Origin: Lineus longissimus
Lineage: Eukaryota; Nemertea; Pilidiophora; Heteronemertea; Lineidae
Direction: 5' to 3'
DNA length: 64,000 nucleotides
Assembly: GCF_910592395.1 (NCBI RefSeq)
Contig: NC_088309.1
Location: forward strand, 21,888,599 to 21,952,598
The position numbers and the translations under genes were made by a program. Shown here one piece after another: positions 46,635-60,249 of the stretch (positions within the stretch are counted from its first letter, which is position 1; every line of letters begins with the position of its first letter). The notes below the pieces were generated by a model. The model searched no databases. It saw nothing but the letters and a program-made list of their open reading frames with translations, and was not told the origin of the DNA.

Positions 46635-49600
46635 TTTATTGTCATAAGTTTGATACCAGTATTACAAGGTTGTGACATATCCAAATATGTTTGAATATTT
46701 CCGACATTGTGGTCACACAACCATAACCAGCTACTTTTCACACCATCAAGCCACCCTAACCTCTCCAGTCTGGCGTTGTAATAAATAATGTGCTGTGATA
46801 CTTTTACCCATCCAAAGCCCCATTGGTATTGATTATCTACAAGGTACACCATTAATTTTGCTGAGGTATGGGGCTCCCAAAGTGTCCATTGCTATTGGGT
46901 GATTCATATAAATTTCCTGAACAACGAGGCTCCGGATGAGCTGGCTATGATGATGTTGTCCATCAGGCTCGGAGTCTAAACTTCATTTGAAAGAAAATGT
47001 CTTGAATATTTCATGCCAGGTTGCCCATACTCTTCTACTTGTAGATAACCAAGGGTTACTTGGATGAAATGGCAAAACACGCTCAAAGTCTAACGCTAAA
47101 ATTCCTTAGATCTTTTAGAGCCGCAAGCGAGTGCGAGTATCCCCCATAAAACAAGCCCCGGGGGCTCATAATTACTATTTGATTTAGCTGGAGAACGCCA
47201 TGCTGTATTCAGGCGAAGGGTGGTTGTCAAGACTATATCTCGTGAATTTTCAAGCTGCGACGATGGTAACCTACGATACTGAGACAAGTCCAGTCACATC
47301 TCCGGACACGTTTGAAATATTCAAAGCGATATTTGGAGTATGTCATCGTATGCCAAAATTGTGAATGGTAACATAAATGATGTAAATTTCTCGTACTAAT
47401 CACTTTGAAAGCAGTAATCATAAAATTATAAGAATGTCATAGTTTTATTTCATTATGCCATCTATTATTATCTTCCAATTTTTGGGAAGTGTAATACTTC
47501 TCAGTTGATGATACACACATATAGTTTTGTAATGTTCAATCATTTTTATTAACCCCGTGACTTCCAGTTGCGAGAAAGAACTTTATTCCCCCAGAATTTT
47601 TGCTCTATGCAAGTCGACTATGAATATAACTTTACCCTTTGTATAAACCTTTGACACGCTACATAAACTGGAATTGCTTGTGTTGGGTTGGTATTTTTTT
47701 CAAATTCTGAACTTGAGAGGCTTTATCTGTCAGATCTTGCATCCCATTAAGAAAGTCATTCGAGGAGAACTACTAAAAGAACTGATCTTCAAAACTGACG
47801 AGAGAGCGAGTTAGTATTCTACGTGGTGCTGTGTGCAATTCTTTGGATACCACTTGGGGAAGAGTGAACACAAACTGGTAGCATTTGGTTCCTTGAGCAT
47901 TTTACTAAGGTCAATGGAATATGAATGAGTCTGAGGAAAGTGAGGAAAATTGATTTTCAGTAATTTACAAATTATCGATCATTGCATTTAAAAAAATCTT
48001 CAGTGATTTTTGTCTGAAAAATAAAAGCGATTTGAGATTCGACGTCTGGCGCTCTCAGCATTTGTGCCATCTGGTGTTGCCACAGTTTATCGAAGTATAA
48101 GTTCCAAGGTGCTTATTGTGAAACTTTACGGAAAAAACCGAAAACAATCATTGTTTAATGGGGTTGTACTCTTTGAATTTGCATTGTATTTAGACCAGGT
48201 TTGTTTTTCATTTGGTTTTATTATTGCGTATTGATAATGATATGTGTGGTTTGACTTTGCATTATTCTTCCAGTGGTTTTAATTGAATTAAAGAATGAAG
48301 TAACAAGTTGCTTTTATCATTATAAATGATTTTAACTTTGAGCCCATATGTTACTGCCACACCTGACTGTATACCCTTAATACTTTTACCTCTAAATATT
48401 CTCACTGTTAATAGTGTCTAATGCTCCTTTATTTACAACGAAGTGAAATTTCACACAAATTATGCATTTTCTGGTCGGGGACAGTTTTGATTGATTATGG
48501 TGCACCAATGAAACAAGAGCTGTGACAATTTCAAATATAATATCGTAATCGCAGTCCTCAGTTAATTCCCAGTAATCAAATTGTGGAATTGAAACCCAAG
48601 TGTAAGAAACACTATCCTCAATTCTGCGGGGAAATTTCATCAAATTTATAGCAGATAAGCTGTACAGTAGTGAACATTCTGTTGTGTGCATTATAAAAAT
48701 TGACAACCATTCGGGGCTTTATAGGTTTTTTGAAACGGCTTGAGTCTCAACATAGAAAGACAGTAGACATTTCTTTCGAAGATTATCTTGGAATTTTCAG
48801 TCAGCTTTTGTTTCATATGAATGCTGTTCTTCAGAGGCAAAGCGGTGCTCTGGGTCAGTACAGAATCGTACTGCTCCAAGACTCACTAATAAAGTTGTAA
48901 AGTGTTTTTCATCCAAAATTTGACCTAATCTGACTACATTTACAATGTAATATGTACTCGTCGTTTTGTCATATTAAGTTGAAACACACTACAAAGAGGT
49001 GACACTTCTGAGTCTAGAAAGTATTGCAGTTGTCAAAGTTGTACCCTTTCAAAATGTAATCAAAATTTGATGGTGCTTGACCATCTCGTAATATTAGAAC
49101 AATGATGCAAGATTTACTTGACATAAGTGATTCTCGGATCACATTATGTCAGTAATATCCACATTTTCACCCATTTTTTGCATGAATTCAGAGGTGGGGT
49201 TACTACCTATTGGCAATGGTCAGTCTGAACATTGTTTAACTATTGTGTCAGGATGGAGCGTGCAAGTTATGGTGGTGCAAACTTTTTTGATTTGGACGAA
49301 AATAAGCTACACTTCCAACTGAGTGGAGTGAACAAATTGTAACTGTTCTTTGTCTAACATGTCTAAGTGAAGAATAATAAACCTTTGAGGTACACAGTGT
49401 AAAATAGCGAGAGAACATTGACAAATTATCACTTACAAGTTCTAGAAATATCTGTCTGACTTCAGTTATAGACAGCTCCTGCACTGCGATTATATGGATT
49501 ATGCTATGTTAGAAGTTGAGAAATGGTATTCATGTGGTGATCTTGCATGATAATACTGGCTTAGTTCTTCCTCTTGCTTTGGTGTACGTCCACCATATAC

Positions 49601-51552
49601 TGTTTGCCATATGCTTCTTAAGTGCCTTGCTCAGTCAGTGTATTGAGAGGTAGGGATCTAGGTATTTGCAACGGAAAGCCTAGTTCAACCAGGTGAAGTA
49701 AACACATTGCACTGGCAATTTTTTCCCATTTTCCTTGTGGGTGATGAATCCGATGGTTGCATACCTGAGCTGCTTAGTCAGTTAACAGGCTTTCTCCCAT
49801 CTTCAATCAATAAGTGTGTGGTAGTGTTTGAATGTCATATGGTTCAGTCACCCACAGGCAATATGGCTGAAACCCAAAGATATGTCTACCCCCCTATGCT
49901 AGGGAAATTGCAACTGAAAGATTTTGGGCGAAACTTCACAAGTTGTGTGATTTTAATTTCTCCCACAACCAACCACAAGTAAAGAATGGGACAAAATTAG
50001 TTGAACACCCTCGAAGATGCCAAACTGTGACATCTCTGGCTATCAAGGAGAATGGTACTTGAGCACTGTGGCTTTGGCCTCTTCGCCAGCCGTGAAAATC
50101 ACTGCCTACGAGGGTTAACATCAAACACGAAACCAGATCATTAGAAAGATTGAAAATCTTGCAAAATCTAATCCAGTGTCTGGATCACCATGGGTCTGCT
50201 TTGTTTCCTGATGATTCATCGTTGGCCATCAGTCATGGATGGAATCCGCTGCCTGCAGCTACACTCCTTGCAGAAATAAATCGTCGCCATTATTCTGATC
50301 AAGGATACAATTTCGTCTCTTGTTAGGGACCATCTCAGAGTTCAGATCTGCAGTATGATTATCTCTGGTTGTAAGGAACCATCTCAAAATTCACTGTGCC
50401 AATGGTTTTGAGATGGTGCCAAACAAAAGTGTAGCTTCAGATGGTGTAGTTTCAAAAACATGATTTCTTGACTTCTAACAAACTTTAGTTGAATGCAATG
50501 TTTCTTCTCATCACAGTTTTTGGGATATTTCTCAATTTGTTAGATGTGTGTGCGCCATCATAACTTGCATTGTACGCATGTGTGTATATAATACAAGTTG
50601 CTTTATATTCAGTGTGAGGTCATTTCCAATTCATGTGGTCGGCTCGGATTGGGAGACTAGTTCAGTTCAAACATCTCATAAAAACAGTAACAAATTGTAT
50701 TAAAATGTTGTCAGTCATCAGATTCTATTGTAAAATCATCAAGATTTCTTGAAGCCAAATCGGCATTTTGAAAAATTGATTGAACTTCTAACATGTTTCA
50801 CCTGTGGAAGGAAAAACTTTGCCAGAGAGTGTAGGTGAGCGTGGTTGCCATAGTGATCATTTCCATGGCTTTGAAATAACTGTACTTTTGAAAACCGAAA
50901 ACAAATGCATGTAGCGGCAATTAACCCTTAAAAGAGAACTTAACGACTCCGTTGAATTTTGCTAATGAACATGAAAAACTGGATTGCATTCTCATGTCAC
51001 GAACTGTTGTCTGCCTACGTTGGTACAATTCATTGAAATGCTTAGTACTTAACTCTGCATCTCAAATACATGCACCATCACAGTGCATTAGACTATCACT
51101 TCTAATCCACTCTAAGTTGACTTACAGTTACCTGTATTTCTCGCTTACAAAATTCATCAATGTACAGGTAACCAATGTCAATTTATTGTGAGAGCAAGTA
51201 TGCCTTTTGGCCAAAGGTTTCGTGTTCCTTATTTTGGTTTTGTCGTTGGTACTACAGCTGTGTGATTGACAGCTTCTTGATGTTGTTCCTGGTCTCCCAA
51301 GAGTCACATGCAATCTCCGTGTAAATTAGAGAATTTCCAATTTATTTTCTAAAATTTACATATGACAAAGAGAGTTTATGTATTATAAAGTGTTAAATGA
51401 CAAATTTACTTCTTACTTTAATAATTTTGCTTCAGATGATAAATAAAGGGTATTTTTTGTCAAATTTTTCCTTGAACTTCTTCTTTTGAACATTCTGTTT
51501 TGTTTCAAGATTTTGGTCATTTCATGTGCTTTTTAATCAATTCTTCGGGGAG

Positions 51553-51622
51553 GTGGCGCTTTGAGCGTGGTGCTACCACGGAAAGGCGCCCTATAAGTGT
51601 AGAATTCATTCATTCATTCATT
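51553..51622 (+). mobile_element. 3' tail of a LINE/SINE-type retroelement
   Basis: The segment runs from 'gtggcgctttgagcg' through 'aaaggcgccctataagtgt' to a run of ATTC repeats. A hairpin-like GCGC region followed by a short tandem repeat tail is typical of 3' ends of L2/CR1-like LINEs and the SINEs that share their tails. No reverse transcriptase is seen upstream, so it would be a short truncated copy or a SINE end. Confidence 0.5.
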
Positions 51623-54570
51623 AAAACTGCACGCAGACCAAGAAAGTTTGGTCTACGGACAAGAAAACACCACTCCTGACAAAAATTGACCATCTTGAGG
51701 TATGGCCCAATACTCCATTTCACGAAAAAATGGCAGTATAAATCTAAAATGCCTGGGAAACCCGAGTATAAATCAATACTCTTTGAATCTCAAAGGATAA
51801 TGATTGCTCGTGCTGTCTCCGTGATTATCGCTCGTCTTGGATGCTGCAACTGGCAAAATGGCAGAAATTCACAGGTTCAAAGACTTGAGATTATTCAGTC
51901 TTCTGTGTTTGTCATACTGCAGAACCTCCTCACATGCCATTACAGCAATGAGCGCTCGAAAAGGATGCTGAATGCCAGACTGCATTTTGGTAAATCAATT
52001 TTACCTGACTCGGACACCTCTTACTGGATGTCAACTGCCAAGGATGTACTGAGCGGAGATGTTCTAGCCTCCCCATTCCATCATATGTGGACAGGGGTTA
52101 GACCTGGCATGATACTCTGATTTTGGACAAAGCACTTATGTAAAAAAATCCCGAAAGTACAAACCAGAAACCCTTTGTTTATATACATGACAGCTTCTTT
52201 ATATGGACAGTCTGAGCTGAGGATACCAAAGTCACTGCTAGACACCCTCAAGAATGCTCTAGAGCAGAAGGAGTGTTCCCAAGTCCTTTTCATCATTTGA
52301 CCTTCACACATTCCACACCACAAGATCCCTGGTCCCTGGTCGTTCAATCTGATTATCATCTATTGACCTTAAATGAGCTATTCATACTTCCATTATACCC
52401 CAGCGTTCTGCTACATATAGTCCACAGCCTGATGTATAGCACACATACAGGATTAACCCGTTAAGACCACAATGCTATGACAACTCATTCTACATGACGC
52501 TCTTGTCAAAGCTTTAACACCATTATTAAAAGGCAGTTTTACCTTTAAAGGTTTAAAGGCCAGTTATGAATGGAGGTCCAGACCATGCATCCTGTCATGT
52601 AAGAAAACATGGGATTGAATAAAAGATGAAGTGAATGGAACTGATTGTTGACCAAACTCATGGGTTTTTAGGTCATTCGGGGCAATTTGCCACAGTTTGG
52701 ATAACACAGTATCTGAAACAAGATGGGCTGTTCTCCAATCTGTTCCACCTTCACTTTTAAAACCACACAGCTATGAATAAGAAGTTGTCACAGATACCTC
52801 TTACCATGCCAAACAACCTGCAGAAAAGTTGGTAACAGCAGATAGTTGAACTGCCAAGTGAAGATGTTTCTATCATCTAACCAGCAAACAATTCAGTCAT
52901 GAGGGGTTAACAACTATCACATACTTCCTCTACTTATAGCTAATACTCACCCATGAACACCTCTGCTCTAACTTATTGCTAATGTTAGCGATGAACATAA
53001 TGCTAGCAGATTTCAAGTATATCATCTCCTTCTACTTCGGGGTAAAATCGTATATACCGGTAATGGTCTGGTGCAGGAACTATGGATATGGAGACTCTTG
53101 GTGCCTCTGGAGTGATATCTGGGAAGCAGTCATGGACGTTGCTGTTGGGTGAAAATAACTTTTAAATGGAAACCAGCTTTGGGATAAAGCATATGACTGA
53201 CATCTTGAGTGTTGTGATGGTAGTTGAGAATTTATTGCGAAATATGTGAGAAGATTCACCAATTTTAAGAAATAGTGAGGCTAGAGTCTCTTTAAATGAT
53301 ACTCGAATATACCCCCATTACCAGATGTATGGATGTCTCCCGAATCATAAATTAATCTGGGATATTTTGCTGGAAAATGCACGCAAAACAGGTCAGAATA
53401 TGAATAATGCAACAATAGATGGGATGAGATGTCTATAATGCAAGAGGCATCCTGGTAGGTTCATTGTCCAGCATTTTCCCATATGCAAAACATATCTATT
53501 GGCACACTACTTGAACATGGTCAGTTATGTCAGGTTATGATGGGGCCTTCATGAGAGGCGGAACAGCTTGGACACAGGTAAACATGTATTTTGGCCTCCT
53601 GAGAAATCCTCTCTATTTCCTTGATGGCATCCAAGGGGGAGAGGAGCATATGTAGATGTCCTTGGTATGTGAGGATAAAAATACCTAAAGGACTTAACAG
53701 CTACTACTTCTTTGAAGACTATTATTGACCAGGATGATGTGCAGATGATGTCATCAATGGAATATTGGACAACAAACAAATAACCATTAACAGCAGTGTA
53801 TGTCATGAAAGGTACAACTATGACAGTTACCCCAAGTAGGCTACTTGAATTGCCAAGTAGGGTACTTGGGGCTGTTTTCAAGAGTACAGTGGGATAGAAG
53901 CTCTACTTAAGAAAAAAGGGGTTCTGATGTAATCCCAGGAACTGTATTTGGTCCCAAGTACTGGACTGACATTAGCTACTTGGGCAGTTTACTTGAGTTG
54001 CCTAAGTGCCTAGGTTGAGCAGTCTTTACACAGGAGCTCAATGAACCTCAGTGGCTGCTGGTAGTTACAAATCCATATGAATCATGCTCAAGGCAGACTT
54101 AAACTGACATAAAACTGTGCGGTTTTCATTAAAAAATCTTTAGGATCTATTGAAACATTTGTAAATGCCAACAGTGTTGGTATTCTCCCTTATCTTAGCT
54201 TTACATACGCCTGAAAACTCTTAAAGCACGCATAGTAATCCACAGACGACAGCTAATGCTCTCCTGGGTTCTCTGGCATTTGTTCCTTTTGCCATGACAA
54301 CAAGAAAATGACTGCTGTAAAACCTCTCTTTGATATGTTACAAAGTTCAGGGACTAATATACCACCCTGTATAGGATAATGACATCAGGGCAGTGTAGCT
54401 CCAAGTTCTTCCTATTACATCAGTAGTTGGTTGGTATAGAATTTTTCCAAATGAAATACTTAATTGGGACATCATGTGGTGGTGTGGTGCATGTAAGAAG
54501 TGTATATAGCAATTCGTTAATTTGGCTTGTTTATTAATTACCACCTTAACTAAATCTGTAGGTGTGGTTT

Positions 54571-56605
54571 TCATAAGCATAGCTGGGGGGAGGGGGAGGG
54601 GGGCAAATGCCCCCCACAAGTGACAGAGAAATGTGTTTTTGACTATGATTTCGCCGAAACATTATATATATCATTTAGAATCTAATCAAATTTGAAAAAT
54701 CATCATGGAATTTGTAGGCCTATGCATAAAACCTTTTCTTTTAAAAATTTTCTTTGTAGTAGGCGTACAGGTTGTATGTGCCTTTGATGTCCCATTGATA
54801 ACACAGCACTTCAACTGACAATTATCTAGTATGTAGTACGTAAAGAGCAAGAAGACATAGTGAAACTCATTTTGAAACGAAAAATTCTTTTAAAGGCCTA
54901 TGCAATTTGAATTCATTGTGTCGAGTTGATAGCGATCAACAATGCAGTAGAGCAGTTATCATATATGCAAATTAGCTGAAACCTAGCAATGATAGTGTTT
55001 GTGTATCATTCGACACAACAGCCTTGTTCCAGTTTATAATCAGTAAGTATTTACACACTTGAAGATTTTCAATTTCAATTTCAATTTCAAACTTTCGAAC
55101 ATAGGAGGCCTTTAATGGTTAAAGCCATCCCTTTGTTTTCCCTTATATTGGTAACACAACACCGCATCTGAGGTAAACACATTATGGTAAAAACTGTTGG
55201 AAAAATCCCATTAACACCAAGCAAAGTAAAGTCTCTTGAAACAAAGGAATTAAGATCACAACTCAATATTGATTGATCTCAATTTTTCTTGACCCTATTA
55301 GGTGAGCTTGGGTCTTATAAATCTGTTAAGAGGTCGATCCACTCTAAGAGTCACTTCTAAGGTATTTGTGACAATCAAACTAACACGGGCTAATTAGTAA
55401 CTAGGCCTAATTGATCAGCAAATACTTGCAATAAATCTCGACACAAATTGGCCAAGGATATTTATAACAGGTCATGGATATTTGTAGAGGCTCCATGCAG
55501 GGATTGGCCCCAAAGATATGGTATATACATGTATCTATCTCTATGTTGACAATATGACCCAAAGACCCAATGATGAAATATTTGCCATTCTAGTTTACAT
55601 GTTAGTAACCCCTTGTTGACCATCGGCAACCAATATCTGTTTCCATGATGTGACATATTGATGTTGTAAAAATTGATCTGTCAAAGAAAACATGTACATA
55701 TATTGAGAGAGAATCTGTCATAAAACTGGAATTATGGATAAAACTGCCCCTAGCTGCCAAGTAAAGTTGTCTGAATGGCTTCCTTACATACATGTAACAT
55801 TCAATGATCTGTTTCATACATTCTCTGCCACAAGTTGGAAACTTTATTTCATCTAGTTCCTTCTAAGTTAAAGACGGTGTTGTGTCTCATGATAATACTA
55901 ACAGGGTGGTTCTTCTGTTCCTATGTAGATTGTAACTCTTGGGAAGTGTCAGAAAATGGACAAAAACATTCTACAAACTGTACACATTTCAAAGATAAAC
56001 CTGTAGCACCTTAGACATAGAATGAACCATCACGTAATATCATAAGTGCTGGCCGGGCATTATCTCAGGACACTCCTCCTTTAACTCTTTACATGCTATT
56101 GGCTGTAATGCTCTCCACATTGCATTGGTTCCATCAAATCAATTTCTTTTTCAATAATTCTTCTCATAACTTATGTACTGCTTTCATCCCTGTTGAATGC
56201 TTCAGGAAGACTGAAGCCGAGCCTGCATTAAGTGTGAATTTCTTTTAGAATCTTGACGTAATTAAGTCAGTCAAGTGCACTATATAATCACCAGTAGAAC
56301 CTCTCTATCAAACCGTATACTAAAACTCAGAGAGCATTTCCATTTCTAGATGTCTGACTAAATTGATATATTGTACTGGCATGGCATGAGTATCACCGGA
56401 GTCTGTCCTAATTTGTGCTACAACCTCTGTTAACTGACTGGATTTAAAAATAAATGTTACTGAACTGCCAACTTCCTGTCTAGCTTTTTGGTCATGGGGC
56501 AAAACAAATTTTTGTCCTTGGTCAGTCGAAAATTGGCAAGAATCTGCATGAAAACACATTTTTGGTGACCAGGGGAGATTTGTTCTTCCCTATAGCTATG
56601 CCACT
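54571..56605. repeat. inverted pair of related G-rich segments, possibly ends of one element
   Basis: On the plus strand near 54577 the sequence reads 'gcatagctggggggaggg' then 'gcaaatgccccccac'. On the minus strand from about 56602 it reads 'gcatagctatagggaaga' then 'acaaatctcccctggtcacc'. The two look homologous and face each other across 2 kb. They could be long terminal inverted repeats of one element or two independent insertions. No transposase is seen between them. Confidence 0.35.
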
Positions 56606-57063
56606 ATATTCGACAAACATTATACAAACTTCAACATAGTCATCTCATATTGCACATTAATGGTGAAAGAGGAAGTTCCCCAAAAAGTTGTCTCTAATTC
56701 TCCTCACCACAATTTCTATTGCAATAGAGTTCAAGGAAATCATTCTATATTTCATATCTGTTCCATATTGACCATATTGACCTGCAAACTCAACCCTATC
56801 AAGTAATTGTCTTGATGACTAAATGGTACTCTGTTTAACATGTTTAATGATAAAAGAACACATTTGATATCGAAATAGACAATATTAATCACTGCTCTAG
56901 TTTAGACGGCATTCTCGCATTCATTGTGATTGCATATGTGATCGTTCACATAGAATTACCGGGAAACTTGTTTATGATCAAATCCACCTAAATTGAGAAA
57001 ATACAATGAAAAGAAATGAAAAGTACCGCTGTATGAAAAACATCCTGAAAACTTGTTTCTCAG

Positions 57064-57293
57064 TAATGCTTTGGGGTGGCAAATGCCAGGCTTGCTGAAA
57101 GAGCTAGGAAGGAAGTTTCGAATTGAACTGCCACTCTAGGATTCACCATGTGTTTGAAGTTCAAAGAAAAGGATGCCTTGGAGTAGTAAATGCCAGGCCA
57201 GCCGAAACACCAGCTTAGCAGGAAGTTTTAAATAGGACTACATGTACATCTTTAGGAACCTTTATGTGTCTGAAGTTCAAGGAAAGTGATTTT
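57064..57293. repeat. diverged tandem pair of about 115-bp units
   Basis: Two successive units share 'aaatgccaggc', 'aggaagttt' and 'gtctgaagttcaa'-type phrases in the same order. The copies differ at many positions, so the duplication is old. No coding content. Confidence 0.55.
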
Positions 57294-59302
57294 AAGCCAA
57301 TATTAACTGATGAGGTAATAGCGTTCAAACCTTTTTACCAGATGGAAAAAACCCCGATCTCCTGAACTCAATAAAAGTTGTTTTCTTGAAAATGAAATTA
57401 AGATGAAATGAAGAATTAGAAAAGTTGACAATCTTAAAGTGAAAACTATTTGAGGCAACTTGTGGAACATTTCAACAATTTCAATTAACATCAATTCTTT
57501 TCAAAATCCGATGATTGATTTGCGACCTAATTAGAAGTTCACTTTCATGAATTTATCATCAAATCCTAAAAAGTTTTAGTACATTGTCATTGTTTTGATC
57601 TATTACACCATGAATACGCAATTAGGGATAATTTGCATGTTATGTGCCCTATAGTCGCCAATTTAGCTAGCCTAAAGCTAATTTGTCCAACTGCGGATGA
57701 TGGAATTATAGGATGGCATTTAAAAATTCCAACATGACGTAGTTTGTTATGGTCCTGGAAAGGGATCATCTCTAAATGCTCGATGCTACAAAAGACAGAA
57801 CATCTCTAATATGGGCAAGGGGATTCACAAATTGATTTTGACTATTTCATTTTCAAACCTTCTGTTAACTTTAAACTGTTAGTGCCTAATAATTTTTGTG
57901 AGGTTAAAGATGCTTAGACTTCATCATTCTTGATGTTATCAATGTGTCATCTTAAAGAGTATTTCTAAAACATGTCCATTCTTTAAAGATATATGGCATA
58001 TCAATAACTTTGATATAGTCTCTTGATAACACTCTTGAAGAAAAAAAACCTTTGGATTGATGAGTTTGTCCAGAGGCACAGCGAGTTCAAATCAACACAT
58101 GTAGCTCAAATAATCACCAAAGGTTTTTAATCAAACATTTATATTCCAGCCACACCAAAGCTAATCATTGCCATTTCGACCAACTCTAATGATACATGTT
58201 TTCAAGTCATGAGATGGCTCCATGAACAGACATTGGAATTCCATTGGTTGAACACTGGCTACAATTGGATCATCTGGATATCACTGAAATCACTGACACA
58301 GGACCAGCAAGGAAGGCATTGTATTGGTCATCAACCAGATATCATCAAACCAAGTGGATCAGCAATGGGGCCAATTGGATCTGTTGGTTATCAAGTGAAC
58401 ATCACTGGATCACCACTTGATTTTAACATATCCTATGGTTATCAGGTGGATCCTGAAATCATGAGCACTAATTGCAAAGTCAAATTTGTTTGATGTATTG
58501 CCATACCCAATGAAAGGGCCGGTCAGATTTTGGCTTACGAGACACTCTTGCTTCTAAACTACATCTCGCAAGAAGGCATTTTGTACCCTAATGGGCCGTA
58601 AACTTTCAACCTTTCATTTTTCAACCATTTGACCATCGGCATCAGTCAATATCTTTTCTCATTGAATTCCTGATGCAGAAAGTATATCTGTGATGGCTGC
58701 GATGGTGACATCAGCTCAAAATAAATCTGACCAAAGGCTACCACCCAACGGAAGGGCGACACAACAATTATGGAAATTCCACATTTTCCTGACAAACAAC
58801 GTCAGCTCTGAAAATAAAGAGGTCAACTGTTGTCCAGGAATAGCCCAATGTGGCAGGGGGTCTCTGATGAATGGCCCCGCCACAGAACATCTGTCCCCTC
58901 TTCAAGCAACAATCTAAGCACACCCAAACAGTAGCGGAAGGACACATTTATCCCATCCTTGGCGGTGGCGGGGCTATATTTAGGCTGCCAATTCTTTGTC
59001 GTGATTGTGCCGCTCTTGGCTGATTAACCCATTGCATGCTGCTTTGCCTTCTTTGAAGACTTAATAATCGGTGTCTAATTACACTGAAAGGAGAAAGGAG
59101 CAAAGAAAATAGCAAGGAAGGGTCAGGGAGGGAGTGTGTCTGTGATATGGTAATCTGAAATGAAATCTGGAAAGAAATAGCTTGTTGTTGAGAACAACCT
59201 TGAGTCATAAAGGGATACTTTAGTCAAGGTGGTGGTAATGGTGGTGGTGGGATTGGAACTTTCTGCAGTTGCAACTAATGATAAAATCATTGGCAGGTAT
59301 TG

Positions 59303-59475
59303 TCCTCTGTACCAACCACATCAAAGTCTTAGCTCCTACTGATGATGTAACTAAGTCCTCTGTACCAGCCAGATCCAAATCTTTGCTCCTATTGATGATC
59401 CTCTGTACCAACCAGACCAAATGTTGGCTCCTATTGATGATGTACCCAAGTCCTCTGTACCAACCAGGTCCAATG
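59303..59475. repeat. short minisatellite, about 53-bp unit, 3.5 copies
   Basis: Units start with 'tcctctgtacca' at 59303, 59356, 59399 and 59451, each followed by 'gctcctattgatgat' or a close variant. The third unit is about 10 bp shorter. Short open frames across it are a product of the repeat. Confidence 0.8.
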
Positions 59476-60249
59476 CTGCTTTTTGCTGAACAGACAGAGA
59501 AACCAGTTAGCACAAATAACAGGGTGAAGCGTGAGGATGTTACATTTCCAATATTATGTCTCTTGGGATGGACTTCTATATGATGCTTTCTACCCTTCCA
59601 AAAAGTCTTTACAGAACATCTATCTTGATGTTTCGTTCCTTTGATAGGATGGCAAAAGGAATTGATACCAAACTGGAGGTATTGGATGTTTCACCAAACA
59701 CCGTCAAATTCTTTTGTAGACCAAAACCGAGGTAGCAAACAGGTTGTGGGTGAAATGACAGCTCCTGTCAAGCAGTGTTTAGTGAAATGTATCAATATCC
59801 ATTCCAAAATACCTCAAAGTAAACACTGAAATGTGAATTTGACTTCTTTCTACTGACAATTTTGAAATTCTGACTTTCGATATTTTGCACCAGTCCAATG
59901 GCTGGATATGTCTACTCAGCACTTGATTCATGCCCTGGATGGTGACCCTGGATAGTAATCCAAATGTTTAGAAACCGTCAATTAACCATCCATATTTGTT
60001 TTCAGGCTGAAAATACACCAGGAAGTTTTACCACGAGCCGAAGGCAGCCAATGAGAGGAATGGCACTCGGGTTGTGCAAGATAACTAGAAATGTTCAAAA
60101 ATGACATTTTGTGTTTAATCTCTTCTTCTAACTAGAAATCATTGGCTTTGTTTGAACTTTGAGATAAGATGAGCTAAAAGAAAAAACTTGTTGTTTCAGA
60201 TATATTGTCTTCAAATCACTCCCAAAATGAAACGGCCAGGGGCCATTGT

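Larger units (their letters stand above)
40071..51552. other. gene-poor AT-rich stretch
   Basis: No protein family is recognisable on either strand over 11.5 kb. Open frames (for example 42231–42599 plus and 49707–49982 plus) are short, low in complexity or rich in Cys and Leu, and have no splice-linked partners. Small features are an inverted repeat at 43599–43652 and a MITE candidate at 46505–46634. Distal MEX3 3' UTR or regulatory DNA is possible but unproven. Confidence 0.5.
51623..60249. other. gene-poor stretch with small repeats
   Basis: No known protein is recognisable. The longest open frame, 51686–52120 (plus, 144 codons), matches nothing I know. Repeats noted are oppositely oriented G-rich segments at 54571–54624 and 56536–56605, a diverged tandem pair at 57064–57293, and a short minisatellite at 59303–59475. 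A GGT-rich patch lies near 59228–59250. Confidence 0.5.

Noticed and set aside
51686-52120. 144-codon plus-strand frame in the gene-poor stretch
   Set aside because: I recognise no domain, and no neighbouring exon extends it. A protein search with the translation would settle it; a significant hit would reverse this.
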